The notes under the pieces: generated by a model | Databases searched by the model: none | Told to the model about the DNA's origin: nothing | The model's input: only the letters and a program-made list of their open reading frames with translations | Part shown: piece after piece, positions 13,035-22,607 of the stretch | Position numbering within the stretch: the stretch's first letter is position 1 | How the letters are laid out: every line of letters begins with the position of its first letter | From: Salinibacterium sp. | Lineage (GTDB): Bacteria > Actinomycetota > Actinomycetes > Actinomycetales > Microbacteriaceae | Direction of reading: 5' to 3' | DNA length: 64,000 bases | Assembly: GCA_015234465.1 (NCBI GenBank) | Contig: JADGNA010000008.1 | Location: 806,001-870,000, forward strand | Made by a program: the position numbers and the translations under genes

Positions 13035-13202
13035 TGACAGGTTGCTGTGCGCGGTTTGACCGATGCCAAGAAAGAACGTATTTTTAAGCAGTTGACTTCT
13101 GCCTTCCGGCACATTCGTCATTCCATGCCCTCGTGAGCGCGCTCACTGGCATGAACGGATGCACGACATCGATTTTTTTCACCCACCTGCGGAGATCCCA
13201 CC

Positions 13203-13340
13203 ATGAGCAAGAGAACGTTCCAGCCGAACAACCGCCGTCGTGCCAAGGTGCACGGTTTCCGCCTGCGCATGCGCACCCGTGCCGGACGCGCAATCCTCAA
13301 CGCGCGTCGCCGCAAGGGCCGCACCGAGCTCTCCGCTTAG
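13203..13340 (+). CDS. rpmH: 50S ribosomal protein L34 (absent from ORF track because <60 aa)
   Basis: [45 protein letters not shown]. Confidence 0.98.
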   Translation: MSKRTFQPNNRRRAKVHGFRLRMRTRAGRAILNARRRKGRTELSA

Positions 13341-13359
13341 TCACGACCGGTCCGGTTCG

Positions 13360-13737
13360 GTGCTGGCTCGAGCCGAGCGGCTCGTCAGCGCCGCCGACTA
13401 TCGACGTACTGTCCGGCGCGGCCGGCGGGCGTCAAGTGAACTCATGACCGTGTACACGCTCGTGGGTTCTTCCGGCGACACTTCTCGCTTCGGATTCATC
13501 GTCTCGAAGGCGGTCGGCAATGCCGTCACTCGCAATCGGGTGCGTCGTCGTTTGAAGGCCATTTGTCACGCCGCGCTCTCCGGAGAAGAGAGCAGTGCTC
13601 ATGTCGATGCGGTCATCCGCGCTCATCCAGCGTCTGCGACAGCCGAGTTCCAGGAGCTTGAGAGCGATGTCCTCCGCCTACTCGAACGTGGCAGGGCCAT
13701 CCTCTCTCCGTCGGCGCCCCTGAGCGGGGCGCGATGA
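13360..13737 (+). CDS. rnpA: Ribonuclease P protein component
   Basis: GTG start VLARAERLVSAADYRRTVRRGRR...; KAVGNAVTRNRVRRRLKAI RNR motif. Confidence 0.95.
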   Translation: MLARAERLVSAADYRRTVRRGRRASSELMTVYTLVGSSGDTSRFGFIVSKAVGNAVTRNRVRRRLKAICHAALSGEESSAHVDAVIRAHPASATAEFQELESDVLRLLERGRAILSPSAPLSGAR

Positions 13738-14069
13738 AGGCGCTACGTCTGCTCTGGTTGCTTCCGCGCAATGTGTGCGTGGCGATCCTGCACGTCTACC
13801 GGGCAGTCATCTCTCCTCTTTATGGGGATGTCTGCCGCTACTACCCCTCATGCTCGGCCTATGCGCTTGAAGCCATCCGGGTTCACGGGGTCGTGAAGGG
13901 CATCGGTCTCGGCTCGCTCCGCTTGGCACGGTGCCATCCTTGGGCGGCCGGCGGTGTTGATGACGTCCCACCCCACAGCACGCACGCGGTGCGTCTCAGT
14001 CGTTGGGGCTTCGTGCTCGATCTCGAGCACCACTCCCCTGTTCACCACATGCACCAACGAAAGGTCTGA
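13734..14069 (+). CDS. yidD: Membrane protein insertion efficiency factor YidD
   Basis: HVYRAVISPLYGDVCRYYPSCSAYALEAIRVHG. Confidence 0.95.
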   Translation: MKALRLLWLLPRNVCVAILHVYRAVISPLYGDVCRYYPSCSAYALEAIRVHGVVKGIGLGSLRLARCHPWAAGGVDDVPPHSTHAVRLSRWGFVLDLEHHSPVHHMHQRKV

Positions 14070-14077
14070 TCCAGCAC

Positions 14078-15022
14078 ATGGATTTCATAGGCGCGATTCT
14101 CTGGCCGATCAAATGGGCCATCGAGGCGATCCTCGTCGCATTCCACACCCTTCTGTCGGCGATCGGGCTCGACCCTGACGACGGTGTGACCTGGGTGCTG
14201 GCGATCGTCGGCCTTGTGTTGGTGGTCAGGGCGCTTCTCATCCCCCTCTTTGTGCGACAGATCAAGAGCCAGCGGCGGATGCTCGAGGTATCACCGCAGC
14301 TCAAGAAGATCCAGGACAAGTACCGCGGCAAGAAGGACCAGTTCTCGCGTGAGGCGATGTCGCGCGAGACGATGGAGCTCTACAAGAAGACGGGCACGAA
14401 CCCGCTCAGTTCCTGCCTTCCCCTCCTCATCCAGATGCCGATCTTCTTCGGTCTCTTCTCGGTGCTGCAGAACGCGCAGCACAACGGTGTCGGCGTCGGA
14501 CTGCTCAACGAGGACCTCTCCACCTCCTTCGGTGAGTCAGTGTTCCTGGGCGCGCCCCTTCGGCTCGCCATCAGCACGGCTGATGGAAACTGGGCGGTCA
14601 TCGTCATCGCCTCGATCATGGTCATCCTCATGACGGCGTCGCAGTTCATCACGCAGCTGCAGATCATGTCGAAGAACCAGTCGCCCGAGATGAAGAACAG
14701 CCCGATGTTCAAGCAGCAGCGCATCCTGCTGTACCTGCTCCCCCTTGTCTTCCTGTTCTCCGGCTTCACCTTCCCGCTCGGCGTCATGTTCTATTGGCTC
14801 GTCTCCAACATCTGGACGATGGTGCAGCAGTTCATCGTCATCCGGAACATGCCGACCCCGGGTAGCGAAGCGGCGCTCGCTCGCGAAGCACGTATGGCCA
14901 AGAAGGCCCAGCGGCGTGGCATCACGATCGTCGAGGACGAGAAGCCCGCCGTCGAGAAGCCCAAGCCGGCGCAGCGACAGCAGCCCGTCAACCCCAAGAA
15001 CCGCAAAAAGAAGAAGAAGTAG
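14078..15022 (+). CDS. yidC: Membrane protein insertase YidC
   Basis: MDFIGAILWPIKWAIEAIL...; NPLSSCLPLLIQMPIFFGLFSVLQ; KKKKK tail. Confidence 0.97.
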   Translation: MDFIGAILWPIKWAIEAILVAFHTLLSAIGLDPDDGVTWVLAIVGLVLVVRALLIPLFVRQIKSQRRMLEVSPQLKKIQDKYRGKKDQFSREAMSRETMELYKKTGTNPLSSCLPLLIQMPIFFGLFSVLQNAQHNGVGVGLLNEDLSTSFGESVFLGAPLRLAISTADGNWAVIVIASIMVILMTASQFITQLQIMSKNQSPEMKNSPMFKQQRILLYLLPLVFLFSGFTFPLGVMFYWLVSNIWTMVQQFIVIRNMPTPGSEAALAREARMAKKAQRRGITIVEDEKPAVEKPKPAQRQQPVNPKNRKKKKK

Positions 15023-15028
15023 GCATTC

Positions 15029-15559
15029 GTGACTGACAACATGGTCCCCGTGAGTGAAGCAACCATCGAAGCGGATGGCGTCGAGCAGACGGCGAGCTCT
15101 GTGACGGAGCTCGAAGAAGAGGGCGACATCGCCGCCGACTACATCGAGGAGTTGCTCGATATCACCGACCTCGACGGAGACATCGAGATCGATGTTCGTG
15201 GTGGGCGCGCATATGTTTCGGTGACCTCCCCCGAAGACAGCAACCTCCGAGTGCTGGCCAAGACCGAGACGGTCAACGCACTCCAGGAGCTCACGCGTAT
15301 CGCCGTGCAGACCAAGACCGGAAGCTTCTCGCGCCTGATCCTCGATGTGGGCGGATCACGCGAGGCACGCCAGAAGGAACTGGCGGATCTCGTCGAGCGT
15401 GCAGTCGAGCGTATCGAGGCGGGCGCGACATCAGCAGCACTGCCCCCAATGTCCTCCTACGAGCGCAAGCTCGTGCACGACATCGTGGCCGAGAAGGGCC
15501 TTACCTCTGAGTCGGAGGGCGAGGGTCGCGACCGCCACACGGTGATTCGGCGCGCCTAG
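15029..15559 (+). CDS. Jag/KhpB-like KH-R3H RNA-binding protein
   Basis: R3H motif SSYERKLVHDIVAEKGLTSESEGEGRDRHTVI; located after yidC. Confidence 0.93.
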   Translation: MTDNMVPVSEATIEADGVEQTASSVTELEEEGDIAADYIEELLDITDLDGDIEIDVRGGRAYVSVTSPEDSNLRVLAKTETVNALQELTRIAVQTKTGSFSRLILDVGGSREARQKELADLVERAVERIEAGATSAALPPMSSYERKLVHDIVAEKGLTSESEGEGRDRHTVIRRA

Positions 15560-15568
15560 GCTGCGTTT

Positions 15569-15584
15569 TGTTTCACGTGAAACA
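15569..15584. promoter_or_regulatory. parS site 1
   Basis: TGTTTCACGTGAAACA, perfect 16-bp palindrome. Confidence 0.97.
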
Positions 15585-15617
15585 TTCGCAACGCTGCCCA
15601 ACCGCCGCCGATGCTGA

Positions 15618-15633
15618 TGTTTCACGTGAAACC
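15618..15633. promoter_or_regulatory. parS site 2
   Basis: TGTTTCACGTGAAACC. Confidence 0.95.
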
Positions 15634-15677
15634 TCTGGCCTCGTGTGTACAGCGCAGCTCTATCGCAAGGGCTGCAT

Positions 15678-15693
15678 TGTTTCACGTGAAACA
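15678..15693. promoter_or_regulatory. parS site 3
   Basis: TGTTTCACGTGAAACA. Confidence 0.97.
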
Positions 15694-15740
15694 TTGGCTG
15701 CATCGCCATGGGGACAGCCCAACGACGAAGGACGGATGAT

Positions 15741-16373
15741 ATGCCCGACACCAACATCGAGCGCGAGCCCGACGCCGCCGTAGCGCTGTTCGGTGATCGC
15801 ATCGAACTGGCGCGGAGTTTCGTCGCTGACCTTGGGCAGCGAGGCGAGGAGTTGGGTCTGATCGGCCCGCTCGAGCTCCCCCGTCTATGGACACGACACG
15901 TCGTGAACTCAGCACTCATGGCTCCCCTTCTGCGCCCTGGCCGCGTGGGTGACATCGGCAGCGGGGCGGGACTGCCCGGCATCGCGCTGGCGATTGCGCG
16001 CCCGGACGTCGAATTCATCCTGATCGAACCGATGGAGAGGCGCGTCGCCTGGCTGAACGAGCAGGTCTCGGCGCTGGGGCTGGACAATGTGGAGGTCGTG
16101 CGGGCTCGCGCCGAAGAAGCAAAGCTGAGTCCCTGGCTTGACCAGGCGACCGCACGCGCTGTGAGTGCCCTCGGCAAGCTCATTCCCCTCGTGGCACCCC
16201 TCATGAAGTCGGGCGGCGAAGTCCTCTTCTTCAAGGGCGCCAGCGTTGAGAAGGAGATTGAGGCTGCATCCAAAGTCATCCGTCGACATCGCCTGCATGA
16301 AATCGAGGTGCTCGTACTCGGTGAGGAGTACGGTACGGAGCCCACTCGGGTGTTTCGGGCTACAGTGGATTGA
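15741..16373 (+). CDS. rsmG: 16S rRNA (guanine527-N7)-methyltransferase RsmG
   Basis: VGDIGSGAGLPGIALAIARPDVEFILIEPMERRVAWL. Confidence 0.96.
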   Translation: MPDTNIEREPDAAVALFGDRIELARSFVADLGQRGEELGLIGPLELPRLWTRHVVNSALMAPLLRPGRVGDIGSGAGLPGIALAIARPDVEFILIEPMERRVAWLNEQVSALGLDNVEVVRARAEEAKLSPWLDQATARAVSALGKLIPLVAPLMKSGGEVLFFKGASVEKEIEAASKVIRRHRLHEIEVLVLGEEYGTEPTRVFRATVD

Positions 16374-16478
16374 CCCGTTTCCTGGCTTGCGGACTCCGCG
16401 AGAGCACCGGCCGGGGCGGCGCGGACAGACGCGAGCCCGACGCGGTGTCCACGACACACTCCCCTCGATAGACCAGAA

Positions 16479-16494
16479 GGTTTCACGTGAAACA
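16479..16494. promoter_or_regulatory. parS site 4, containing the parA GTG start codon
   Basis: GGTTTCACGTGAAACA; GTG at 16487-16489 begins VKHHENGSG... Confidence 0.93.
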
Positions 16495-17602
16495 TCACGA
16501 AAACGGCAGCGGTAGTCCCGAGCTCGACCAACGCGCCCGCGAGGAACTGGAGGCAGCCTTCGCGGTGAGTGGTAGTGGTGACGTCGTGCGTGATCTTGGT
16601 CGCACGGAAGAGTCCAACGTCACGAAGGCGGAGGCGGGTCAGAACAAGGTACCCGGTGCCTCAAGCGAACCGAAGACAAAGAAGCCCTCGTCAGCCTCGG
16701 CTCTGGGGGGCTTCGCTGACACCCCCCTGGCTCGCGAGCTGTCTGAGATCACCCGTCGCCGACGTGCGCTCGAGTCCGCAGAGCTTCCCCTGCCTGGAAC
16801 GACGCGCGTGATCACGGTCGCGAATCAGAAGGGCGGGGTCGGAAAGACCACGACCACGGTGAATCTCGCGGCCGCCCTCGCGAAAAACGGCGCCCGCGTG
16901 CTCGTCATTGACCTCGATCCCCAGGGAAACGCGTCGACTGCGCTGGGCGTCGAGCATCGCTCCGACACCGTGAGCGTCTACGACGTCATCGTCAGCGACG
17001 TCGAAATCGCGGATGTGGTGAAGAAGAGCACTGAAGGGGGCGAGCTGTACTGCCTCCCGGCCACGATTCATCTCGCCGGCGCTGAGATCGAGCTTGTCTC
17101 CCTCGTTGCGCGCGAGCAGCGCCTGCGTTCCGCGCTCGACAAGTTCCTAAGCGAGGCGGAAGAGCCCTTCCACTACGTCTTCATCGACTGCCCTCCCTCC
17201 CTGGGCCTTCTGACGATCAACGCCTTCGTCGCCGCGCGCGAGGTGCTGATTCCGATCCAGTGCGAGTACTACGCACTTGAGGGGCTCAGCCAGCTGCTTA
17301 ACAACATCAAGCTGATCGAACGACACCTCAACCCTGAACTCGTCGTCTCGACAATCCTGCTCACGATGTATGACTCCCGCACCAACCTTTCCAACCAGGT
17401 GGCGGATGACGTGCGTCAGCACTTCCCCGCTGAAGTGCTTGCCACGCCCATCCCAAGATCTGTGAGAATCAGCGAAGCGCCGAGTTTCGGGCTCAGTGTC
17501 ATCAGCTACGACACGAACTCGCCGGGTTCGATCTCCTATCTCGAAGCGGCTGCGGAGATTGCCCGCCGGGGCGCTCCCGAAAGCGCCGGCCCGACCAAGT
17601 AG
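16487..17602 (+). CDS. parA: Chromosome partitioning ATPase ParA
   Basis: TRVITVANQKGGVGKTTTTVNLAAALA; VIDLDPQGNASTALG. Confidence 0.98.
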   Translation: MKHHENGSGSPELDQRAREELEAAFAVSGSGDVVRDLGRTEESNVTKAEAGQNKVPGASSEPKTKKPSSASALGGFADTPLARELSEITRRRRALESAELPLPGTTRVITVANQKGGVGKTTTTVNLAAALAKNGARVLVIDLDPQGNASTALGVEHRSDTVSVYDVIVSDVEIADVVKKSTEGGELYCLPATIHLAGAEIELVSLVAREQRLRSALDKFLSEAEEPFHYVFIDCPPSLGLLTINAFVAAREVLIPIQCEYYALEGLSQLLNNIKLIERHLNPELVVSTILLTMYDSRTNLSNQVADDVRQHFPAEVLATPIPRSVRISEAPSFGLSVISYDTNSPGSISYLEAAAEIARRGAPESAGPTK

Positions 17603-17652
17603 CGGCTGGCCCCAAGAACCACCAAGCAACACCAGGACGAACGGAAGCACCA

Positions 17653-18618
17653 ATGGCAGCAAAGCGCACGGGACTCGGCCGCGGCATCGGCGCCCTCATC
17701 CCCACCGACGAAGGATCGCCGACTCGACCGGTCGACGTGTTCTTCCCCTCCAGCGCGCGTGCCGCCAGTACTGAGGATGAGACTCCCGGCCTCGCCGAAG
17801 TGCCGGGTGCGCGTCTTGCCAGCATCGACCCCAAGAAGGTCGTTCCCAATGCGAACCAGCCGCGCCACGTCTTCGTGCAGGAGGAGCTCGACGAGCTGAT
17901 CCACTCGATCCGCGAGTTCGGCGTGCTCCAGCCGATCGTCGTTCGCCCGATTGTGGACGCCGATCCCGACGGGCCCGAATACGAGCTCGTCATGGGCGAG
18001 CGTCGACTGCGGGCCACCAAGCACCTCGGGCTCGAGAGCATTCCCGCCGTCATCAAGAACACCGCGGATGACGCCATGCTCCGCGATGCGCTCCTCGAGA
18101 ACCTGCACCGCGCGAACCTCAACCCGCTTGAAGAGGCGTCGGCATACCAACAGTTGCTGTCAGACTTCGGCATCACGCAGGAGCAACTCGCCGAGAGGAT
18201 CGGTCGCTCCCGCCCTCAGATCACCAACACGCTCCGACTGCTTCGCCTCCCAGAGACGGTTCAGCAGCGTGTCGCCGCCGGTGTGTTGAGTGCCGGCCAT
18301 GCCCGCGCGATCCTGTCGACCGGTGAGCCTGAGGCGATGGAGCGCCTGGCCGACAAGATCATCAACGAGGACCTTTCGGTGCGTTCTGCCGAGGCAGCGG
18401 CTGGCCAGATCTCGAACAAGCCCAAGCGCGCCACCAACCCCACTCGGGGCGGGCGTCAGGGGCAACTCGATGAGATCGCTGAACGCCTGGGCGACCGACT
18501 CGACACGCGGGTCAAGGTCACCCTGGGCGCGAAGAAGGGATCGATCGTCATCGATTTTGCGACGGTCGGCGACCTCAACCGCATCCTGGGCGAACTGGGC
18601 GACCCGGGCTTCAAGTAG
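17653..18618 (+). CDS. parB: Chromosome partitioning protein ParB
   Basis: VMGERRLRATKHLGLESIPAVIKN; LLENLHRANLNPLEEA; HTH. Confidence 0.98.
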   Translation: MAAKRTGLGRGIGALIPTDEGSPTRPVDVFFPSSARAASTEDETPGLAEVPGARLASIDPKKVVPNANQPRHVFVQEELDELIHSIREFGVLQPIVVRPIVDADPDGPEYELVMGERRLRATKHLGLESIPAVIKNTADDAMLRDALLENLHRANLNPLEEASAYQQLLSDFGITQEQLAERIGRSRPQITNTLRLLRLPETVQQRVAAGVLSAGHARAILSTGEPEAMERLADKIINEDLSVRSAEAAAGQISNKPKRATNPTRGGRQGQLDEIAERLGDRLDTRVKVTLGAKKGSIVIDFATVGDLNRILGELGDPGFK

Positions 18619-18646
18619 CCTAGAAACCTGCGCTGATCAGGGCTTT

Positions 18647-19609
18647 TTATGCCCTCGCGTCGCGCAGCGCGGCCTGGCAGAGCGCCAGATATGCCCATCC
18701 GACATCGTGTCCTGCGACCTCGAGGGCGCGGGGGAACAGTGACGTCTCGGTGAGGCCGGGCATGACACTAGCCTCGAGGAAGAACGGGGTGCCCGCGCCA
18801 TCCACCATGAAGTCCATGCGCGAGATGTGACGGAGGCGAAGGGTCTCGTGCGCCGTGATGGCCGCCTCTGACGCGCGGGCTGCGACCTCGTCCGAGATCC
18901 GCGCGGGCGTGTAGAACCGCGTCTCCCCCGCGTTGTACCGTGCCTCGAAGCTGTAGAATCCGGAGATCGGCTCGATCTCGACCGGCGAGACAGCGACGGG
19001 CCCGTCACCCGTATCGATGACGCACACGGAGATCTCGGTGCCGGCGATCTTCTGCTCCACGAGGGCGACGTCACCGTAGCGGTAGGCGTGCACCATCGCG
19101 GTCGCGAGGTCGGCCGGGTCATCGACGATCGTGACGCCCTGTGCGGAACCACCCTGGGCCGGCTTGACGACCACGGGGCCGCTCAGTTCGGCGGAGATAC
19201 GGTCGAGCACGTTGACCGCCCCGAGGTCACGGAAGGTATCGCGCGACAGTGCGATCGAGCGCGGCGTGGGCACACTTGCCCTGCTGACCAGGGCTTTTGC
19301 CGTCGGCTTGTCCCACGCCATGCGCGACGCATCGGCTCGGGAACCGACGAACGGAACACCCACGAAGTCGAGCAGGCCCCGCAGCGAGCCATCCTCTCCC
19401 CCGGCGCCGTGGAGCGCGGGCCAAACCACGTCGGGCTGGCGGGATTCGAGGTAGGCGAACAGCGTGGCATCCGGATCGCGCAGCTCGACCGTGACCCCCT
19501 GCGAGCGGAGGCTGTCGGCGATGCGACGGCCGGAACGCAGCGAGACATCCCGCTCGTGCGAGATGCCGCCGGCGAGGATCAGTACGGAACTCGGGGTGAA
19601 CTCGTCCAT
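18647..19609 (-). CDS. D-alanine--D-alanine ligase family protein
   Basis: ATG at 19609 MDEFTPSSVLILAGGISHERDVSLRSGRRI; ATP-grasp motifs GPVVVKPAQGGSAQGVTIV, MPGLTETSLFPRA. Confidence 0.92.
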   Translation of the reverse strand: MDEFTPSSVLILAGGISHERDVSLRSGRRIADSLRSQGVTVELRDPDATLFAYLESRQPDVVWPALHGAGGEDGSLRGLLDFVGVPFVGSRADASRMAWDKPTAKALVSRASVPTPRSIALSRDTFRDLGAVNVLDRISAELSGPVVVKPAQGGSAQGVTIVDDPADLATAMVHAYRYGDVALVEQKIAGTEISVCVIDTGDGPVAVSPVEIEPISGFYSFEARYNAGETRFYTPARISDEVAARASEAAITAHETLRLRHISRMDFMVDGAGTPFFLEASVMPGLTETSLFPRALEVAGHDVGWAYLALCQAALRDARA

Positions 19610-19652
19610 TGCGATGGGGTTCCTTAGGGTCTTGCGGTGCCTGCGAGGCGCG

Positions 19653-20990
19653 TCAGTTGATGTTGGGCGGCGGGCTCGTGACGTGGACCGGCTCGACGGC
19701 GGGGACCTGCCCCGTGACGACAGGGCCACTCGTCGCGAAGGTCTTGAGCAGCTCGAGCTCGCCGTTGATGACGGAGGTGAGGCGGCGGATGCCCGTGCGA
19801 ATCGTCTCCTCATTGGGGTAGCAGAACGACAGGCGCATCATCTGGCGGCCGCCCCCGTCAGCGAAGAAGGCCGTGCCCGGCGTGTAGGCGACGAGTTCCT
19901 TGACCGCGCGGGGAAGCATTTCCTTGGAATCGAGCGTCGACGGCAGGCGCAGCCAGACGTAGAAACCCCCGTTGGGGACGGTCCATTCCATCTCGGGAAG
20001 GTGCTCCTGCAGGGAGGACAGCATGGCGTCCCTGCGCGAGCGGTAGACGTCGCGGAAGGCGTCGATCTGGCCCTTCCAGTCGGAACTACGGAGGTACTCC
20101 GTGATCGCGAACTGGCTGAAGGAACTCGGGCACAGGGTCGCGGACTCATTGGCGAGGATCAGCTTCTCGCGGATGGCGTGGGGTGCGAGCGCCCAGCCGA
20201 CCCGGAAGCCGGGGGCAAAGGTCTTGGAGAAGCTGCCGAGGTAGATTACGCCATCCTCTTCGATCGACCGCATGGCGTGGGGCGGCGGGGTGTCGAAGTA
20301 GAGCAGGCCGTAGGGGTTGTCCTCGAGCACCAGGATGTCGTTGGCCTTGCAGATCTCGAGGACCTCGAGGCGGCGTTCCCAGGTGAGCGTGACACCGGCC
20401 GGGTTGTGGAAGGTCGGGATCGTGTAGAGGAACTTGATGCGCTTGCCCTCGGCCTGCAGGCGCGCGATCGTTTCGCGCAGCGCCTGGGGGATGAGGCCGT
20501 CTTCGTCCATCATGACGTGGGCGACCTCGGCCTGGTACGAGCGGAAGACGCCGATGGCGCCGACATAGCTCGGCGCCTCAGCAAGAATGACGTCACCCGG
20601 GTCGATGAAGAGCTTCGTGACAAGGTCGAGCGCCTGCTGCGATCCAGTGGTCACGACGACATCGTCGACGCTGCCCCGGATGCCCTCCAGCGCCATGATC
20701 TCGAGGATGTGCTCGCGCAGTTCAGGAGTGCCCTGGCCCGAGCCGTACTGCAGCGCAGTGGGGCCGGAATCGCGCATGACGCGCTCGAGTGAGGAGGTGA
20801 CGAGGTCAGGCGAGAGCGCCGAGACGTAGGGCATGCCGCCGGCCAGGGAGACCACCTCGGGTCGCGATGCGACTGCGAAGAGCGCTCGAACCTCGGATGC
20901 GCTGAGTCCGGCAGTCCGGTGCGCGTAGTGGTCGTACCACGGGTCGAATCTCGTGCTCGACCCGCCCGATGTGGATTCGTGCGGCGTCAT
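19653..20990 (-). CDS. PLP-dependent aminotransferase (class I/II, 2-aminoadipate-type)
   Basis: VVSLAGGMPYVSALSPD; YLGSFSKTFAPGFRVGW. Confidence 0.9.
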   Translation of the reverse strand: MTPHESTSGGSSTRFDPWYDHYAHRTAGLSASEVRALFAVASRPEVVSLAGGMPYVSALSPDLVTSSLERVMRDSGPTALQYGSGQGTPELREHILEIMALEGIRGSVDDVVVTTGSQQALDLVTKLFIDPGDVILAEAPSYVGAIGVFRSYQAEVAHVMMDEDGLIPQALRETIARLQAEGKRIKFLYTIPTFHNPAGVTLTWERRLEVLEICKANDILVLEDNPYGLLYFDTPPPHAMRSIEEDGVIYLGSFSKTFAPGFRVGWALAPHAIREKLILANESATLCPSSFSQFAITEYLRSSDWKGQIDAFRDVYRSRRDAMLSSLQEHLPEMEWTVPNGGFYVWLRLPSTLDSKEMLPRAVKELVAYTPGTAFFADGGGRQMMRLSFCYPNEETIRTGIRRLTSVINGELELLKTFATSGPVVTGQVPAVEPVHVTSPPPNIN

Positions 20991-21037
20991 GGTGATCCCT
21001 TGTCTTCAGGGTGCTGGAATCACTCAAGCCTAAGCGA

Positions 21038-21072
21038 CGAGGGCCCGCACTGCGTTCGCAGGCGGGCCCTCG
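21038..21072. terminator. Hairpin downstream of trxA
   Basis: CGAGGGCCCGC...GCGGGCCCTCG stem. Confidence 0.65.
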
Positions 21073-21083
21073 GGGGTCTCTGT

Positions 21084-21168
21084 GGGTTGAGTAGCGACGA
21101 AGGAGCGTATCGAAACCGATCCGCCGGAGCGCCTGGTTTCAATACGGCGCGGGCGCCTACTCAACCCG
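21084..21168. repeat. Dispersed palindromic repeat family A, copy 1
   Basis: GGGTTGAGTAGCGACGAAGGAGCGTATCGAAACC...GGTTTCAATACGGCGCGGGCGCCTACTCAACCC. Confidence 0.85.
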
Positions 21169-21178
21169 CCGGGGTGCG

Positions 21179-21505
21179 TCAGCCGATGAACTCCGCGAGG
21201 TCGGCCTCGAGCGCGGGCTTGGGCTTCGCACCGATGACGGTCTTGACGACCTCGCCACCCTTGAAGACCTTCATGGCCGGGATCGAGGTGATCTGGTACT
21301 TCATGGCCGTCTGCGGGTTGTCGTCGACGTTGAGCTTGACGATCTCGAGCTTGTCGGAGTGCTCGGATGCGATCTGGTCGAGGATGGGGGAGACGGCGCG
21401 GCAGGGGCCACACCATTCGGCCCAGAAGTCGACCATGATCGGCTTGTCGGAGTTGAGCACCTCGGCTTCGAAGGTGGCGTCGGTCACATCGCGTGCACTG
21501 GACAT
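21179..21505 (-). CDS. trxA: Thioredoxin
   Basis: FWAEWCGPCRAVSPILDQIA. Confidence 0.97.
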   Translation of the reverse strand: MSSARDVTDATFEAEVLNSDKPIMVDFWAEWCGPCRAVSPILDQIASEHSDKLEIVKLNVDDNPQTAMKYQITSIPAMKVFKGGEVVKTVIGAKPKPALEADLAEFIG

Positions 21506-21531
21506 GTCGTTCTCTCTTTCGTCGGGGGAAT

Positions 21532-22551
21532 TCAGGCGTGGGCGGGGCTGAGCGGGGCCTCGGGGATGGGGTCTGCCTCGACGCTGCTCTGCGGCAGCGA
21601 GGCGAGGTAGTGTTCGGCGTCGAGCGCCGCGACCGTGCCGGACCCGGCGGCCGTGACGGCCTGGCGGTAGGTGGGGTCGATGACGTCGCCGGCCGCGAAG
21701 ACGCCGGGCACCGAGGTGCGGGAGCTGCGTCCATCGACCGCGATCGTGCCGGCATCCGTGAGGTCGAGCTGCCCGTGCACGAGGTGCGTGCGCGGGTCGG
21801 CACCGATCGCGATGAAGAGGCCGTCGAGGTCGAGCTTCGACTCGCTGCCGTCGGTCGTGTCGACGAGGGTCACACCCGTGAGGCGCTCCTCGCCGAGGAT
21901 GCCGCCGACGCGCTTGTTGAAGAGGAACTCGATCTTGGGGTCAGCGTGTGCGCGGTCCTGCATGGCCTTGGAGGCGCGGAGTTCCTCGCTGCGGTGGATG
22001 ATGTAGACCTTGTCGGCGAACTTGGTGAGGAAGGTGGCCTCTTCCATCGCCGAGTCGCCCCCGCCGACGACCGCGATGGTCTTCTGGCGGAAGAAGAAGC
22101 CGTCGCAGGTGGCGCACCACGAGATGCCGTAGCCGCTCAGGCGGTCTTCGTTGGGCAGCCCGAGCTTGCGGTAGGCGGAGCCCGTCGCGAAGATCACGCT
22201 GAGCGCCTCGTGCGTCTGGCCGCTGCCGAGGGTGACCTTCTTGACGTCGCCGGAGAGGTCGAGCTCGGTCACGTCGTCCATGACGATCTCGGTGCCGAAG
22301 CGCTCGGCCTGCTTGCGCATGTTCTCCATGAGGTCGGGGCCGAGGATGCCCTCGGGGAACCCCGGGAAGTTCTCGACATCCGTCGTGTTCATGAGCTCAC
22401 CGCCGGCCTCGACCGAGCTCGCGATGAGCAGCGGGTTGAGACCACCGCGTGCGGCGTAGATCGCAGCCGTGTACCCGGCGGGACCGGAACCGATGATGAT
22501 GAGCTGGCGCAAGGCGCCCCCCTTCGAAGATTGTCGTATGCGGTGCAACAC
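21532..22551 (-). CDS. trxB: Thioredoxin-disulfide reductase (true start probably MRQLIIIG-equivalent inside ORF)
   Basis: LIIIGSGPAGYTAAIYAARG; SWCATCDGFFFR; FAAGDV. Confidence 0.96.
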   Translation of the reverse strand: MLHRIRQSSKGGALRQLIIIGSGPAGYTAAIYAARGGLNPLLIASSVEAGGELMNTTDVENFPGFPEGILGPDLMENMRKQAERFGTEIVMDDVTELDLSGDVKKVTLGSGQTHEALSVIFATGSAYRKLGLPNEDRLSGYGISWCATCDGFFFRQKTIAVVGGGDSAMEEATFLTKFADKVYIIHRSEELRASKAMQDRAHADPKIEFLFNKRVGGILGEERLTGVTLVDTTDGSESKLDLDGLFIAIGADPRTHLVHGQLDLTDAGTIAVDGRSSRTSVPGVFAAGDVIDPTYRQAVTAAGSGTVAALDAEHYLASLPQSSVEADPIPEAPLSPAHA

Positions 22552-22607
22552 ATCCTATTCGCCGCCTATTCCGTGATCACCGGGTGTGACGACCGTGACA
22601 GGGCGCC

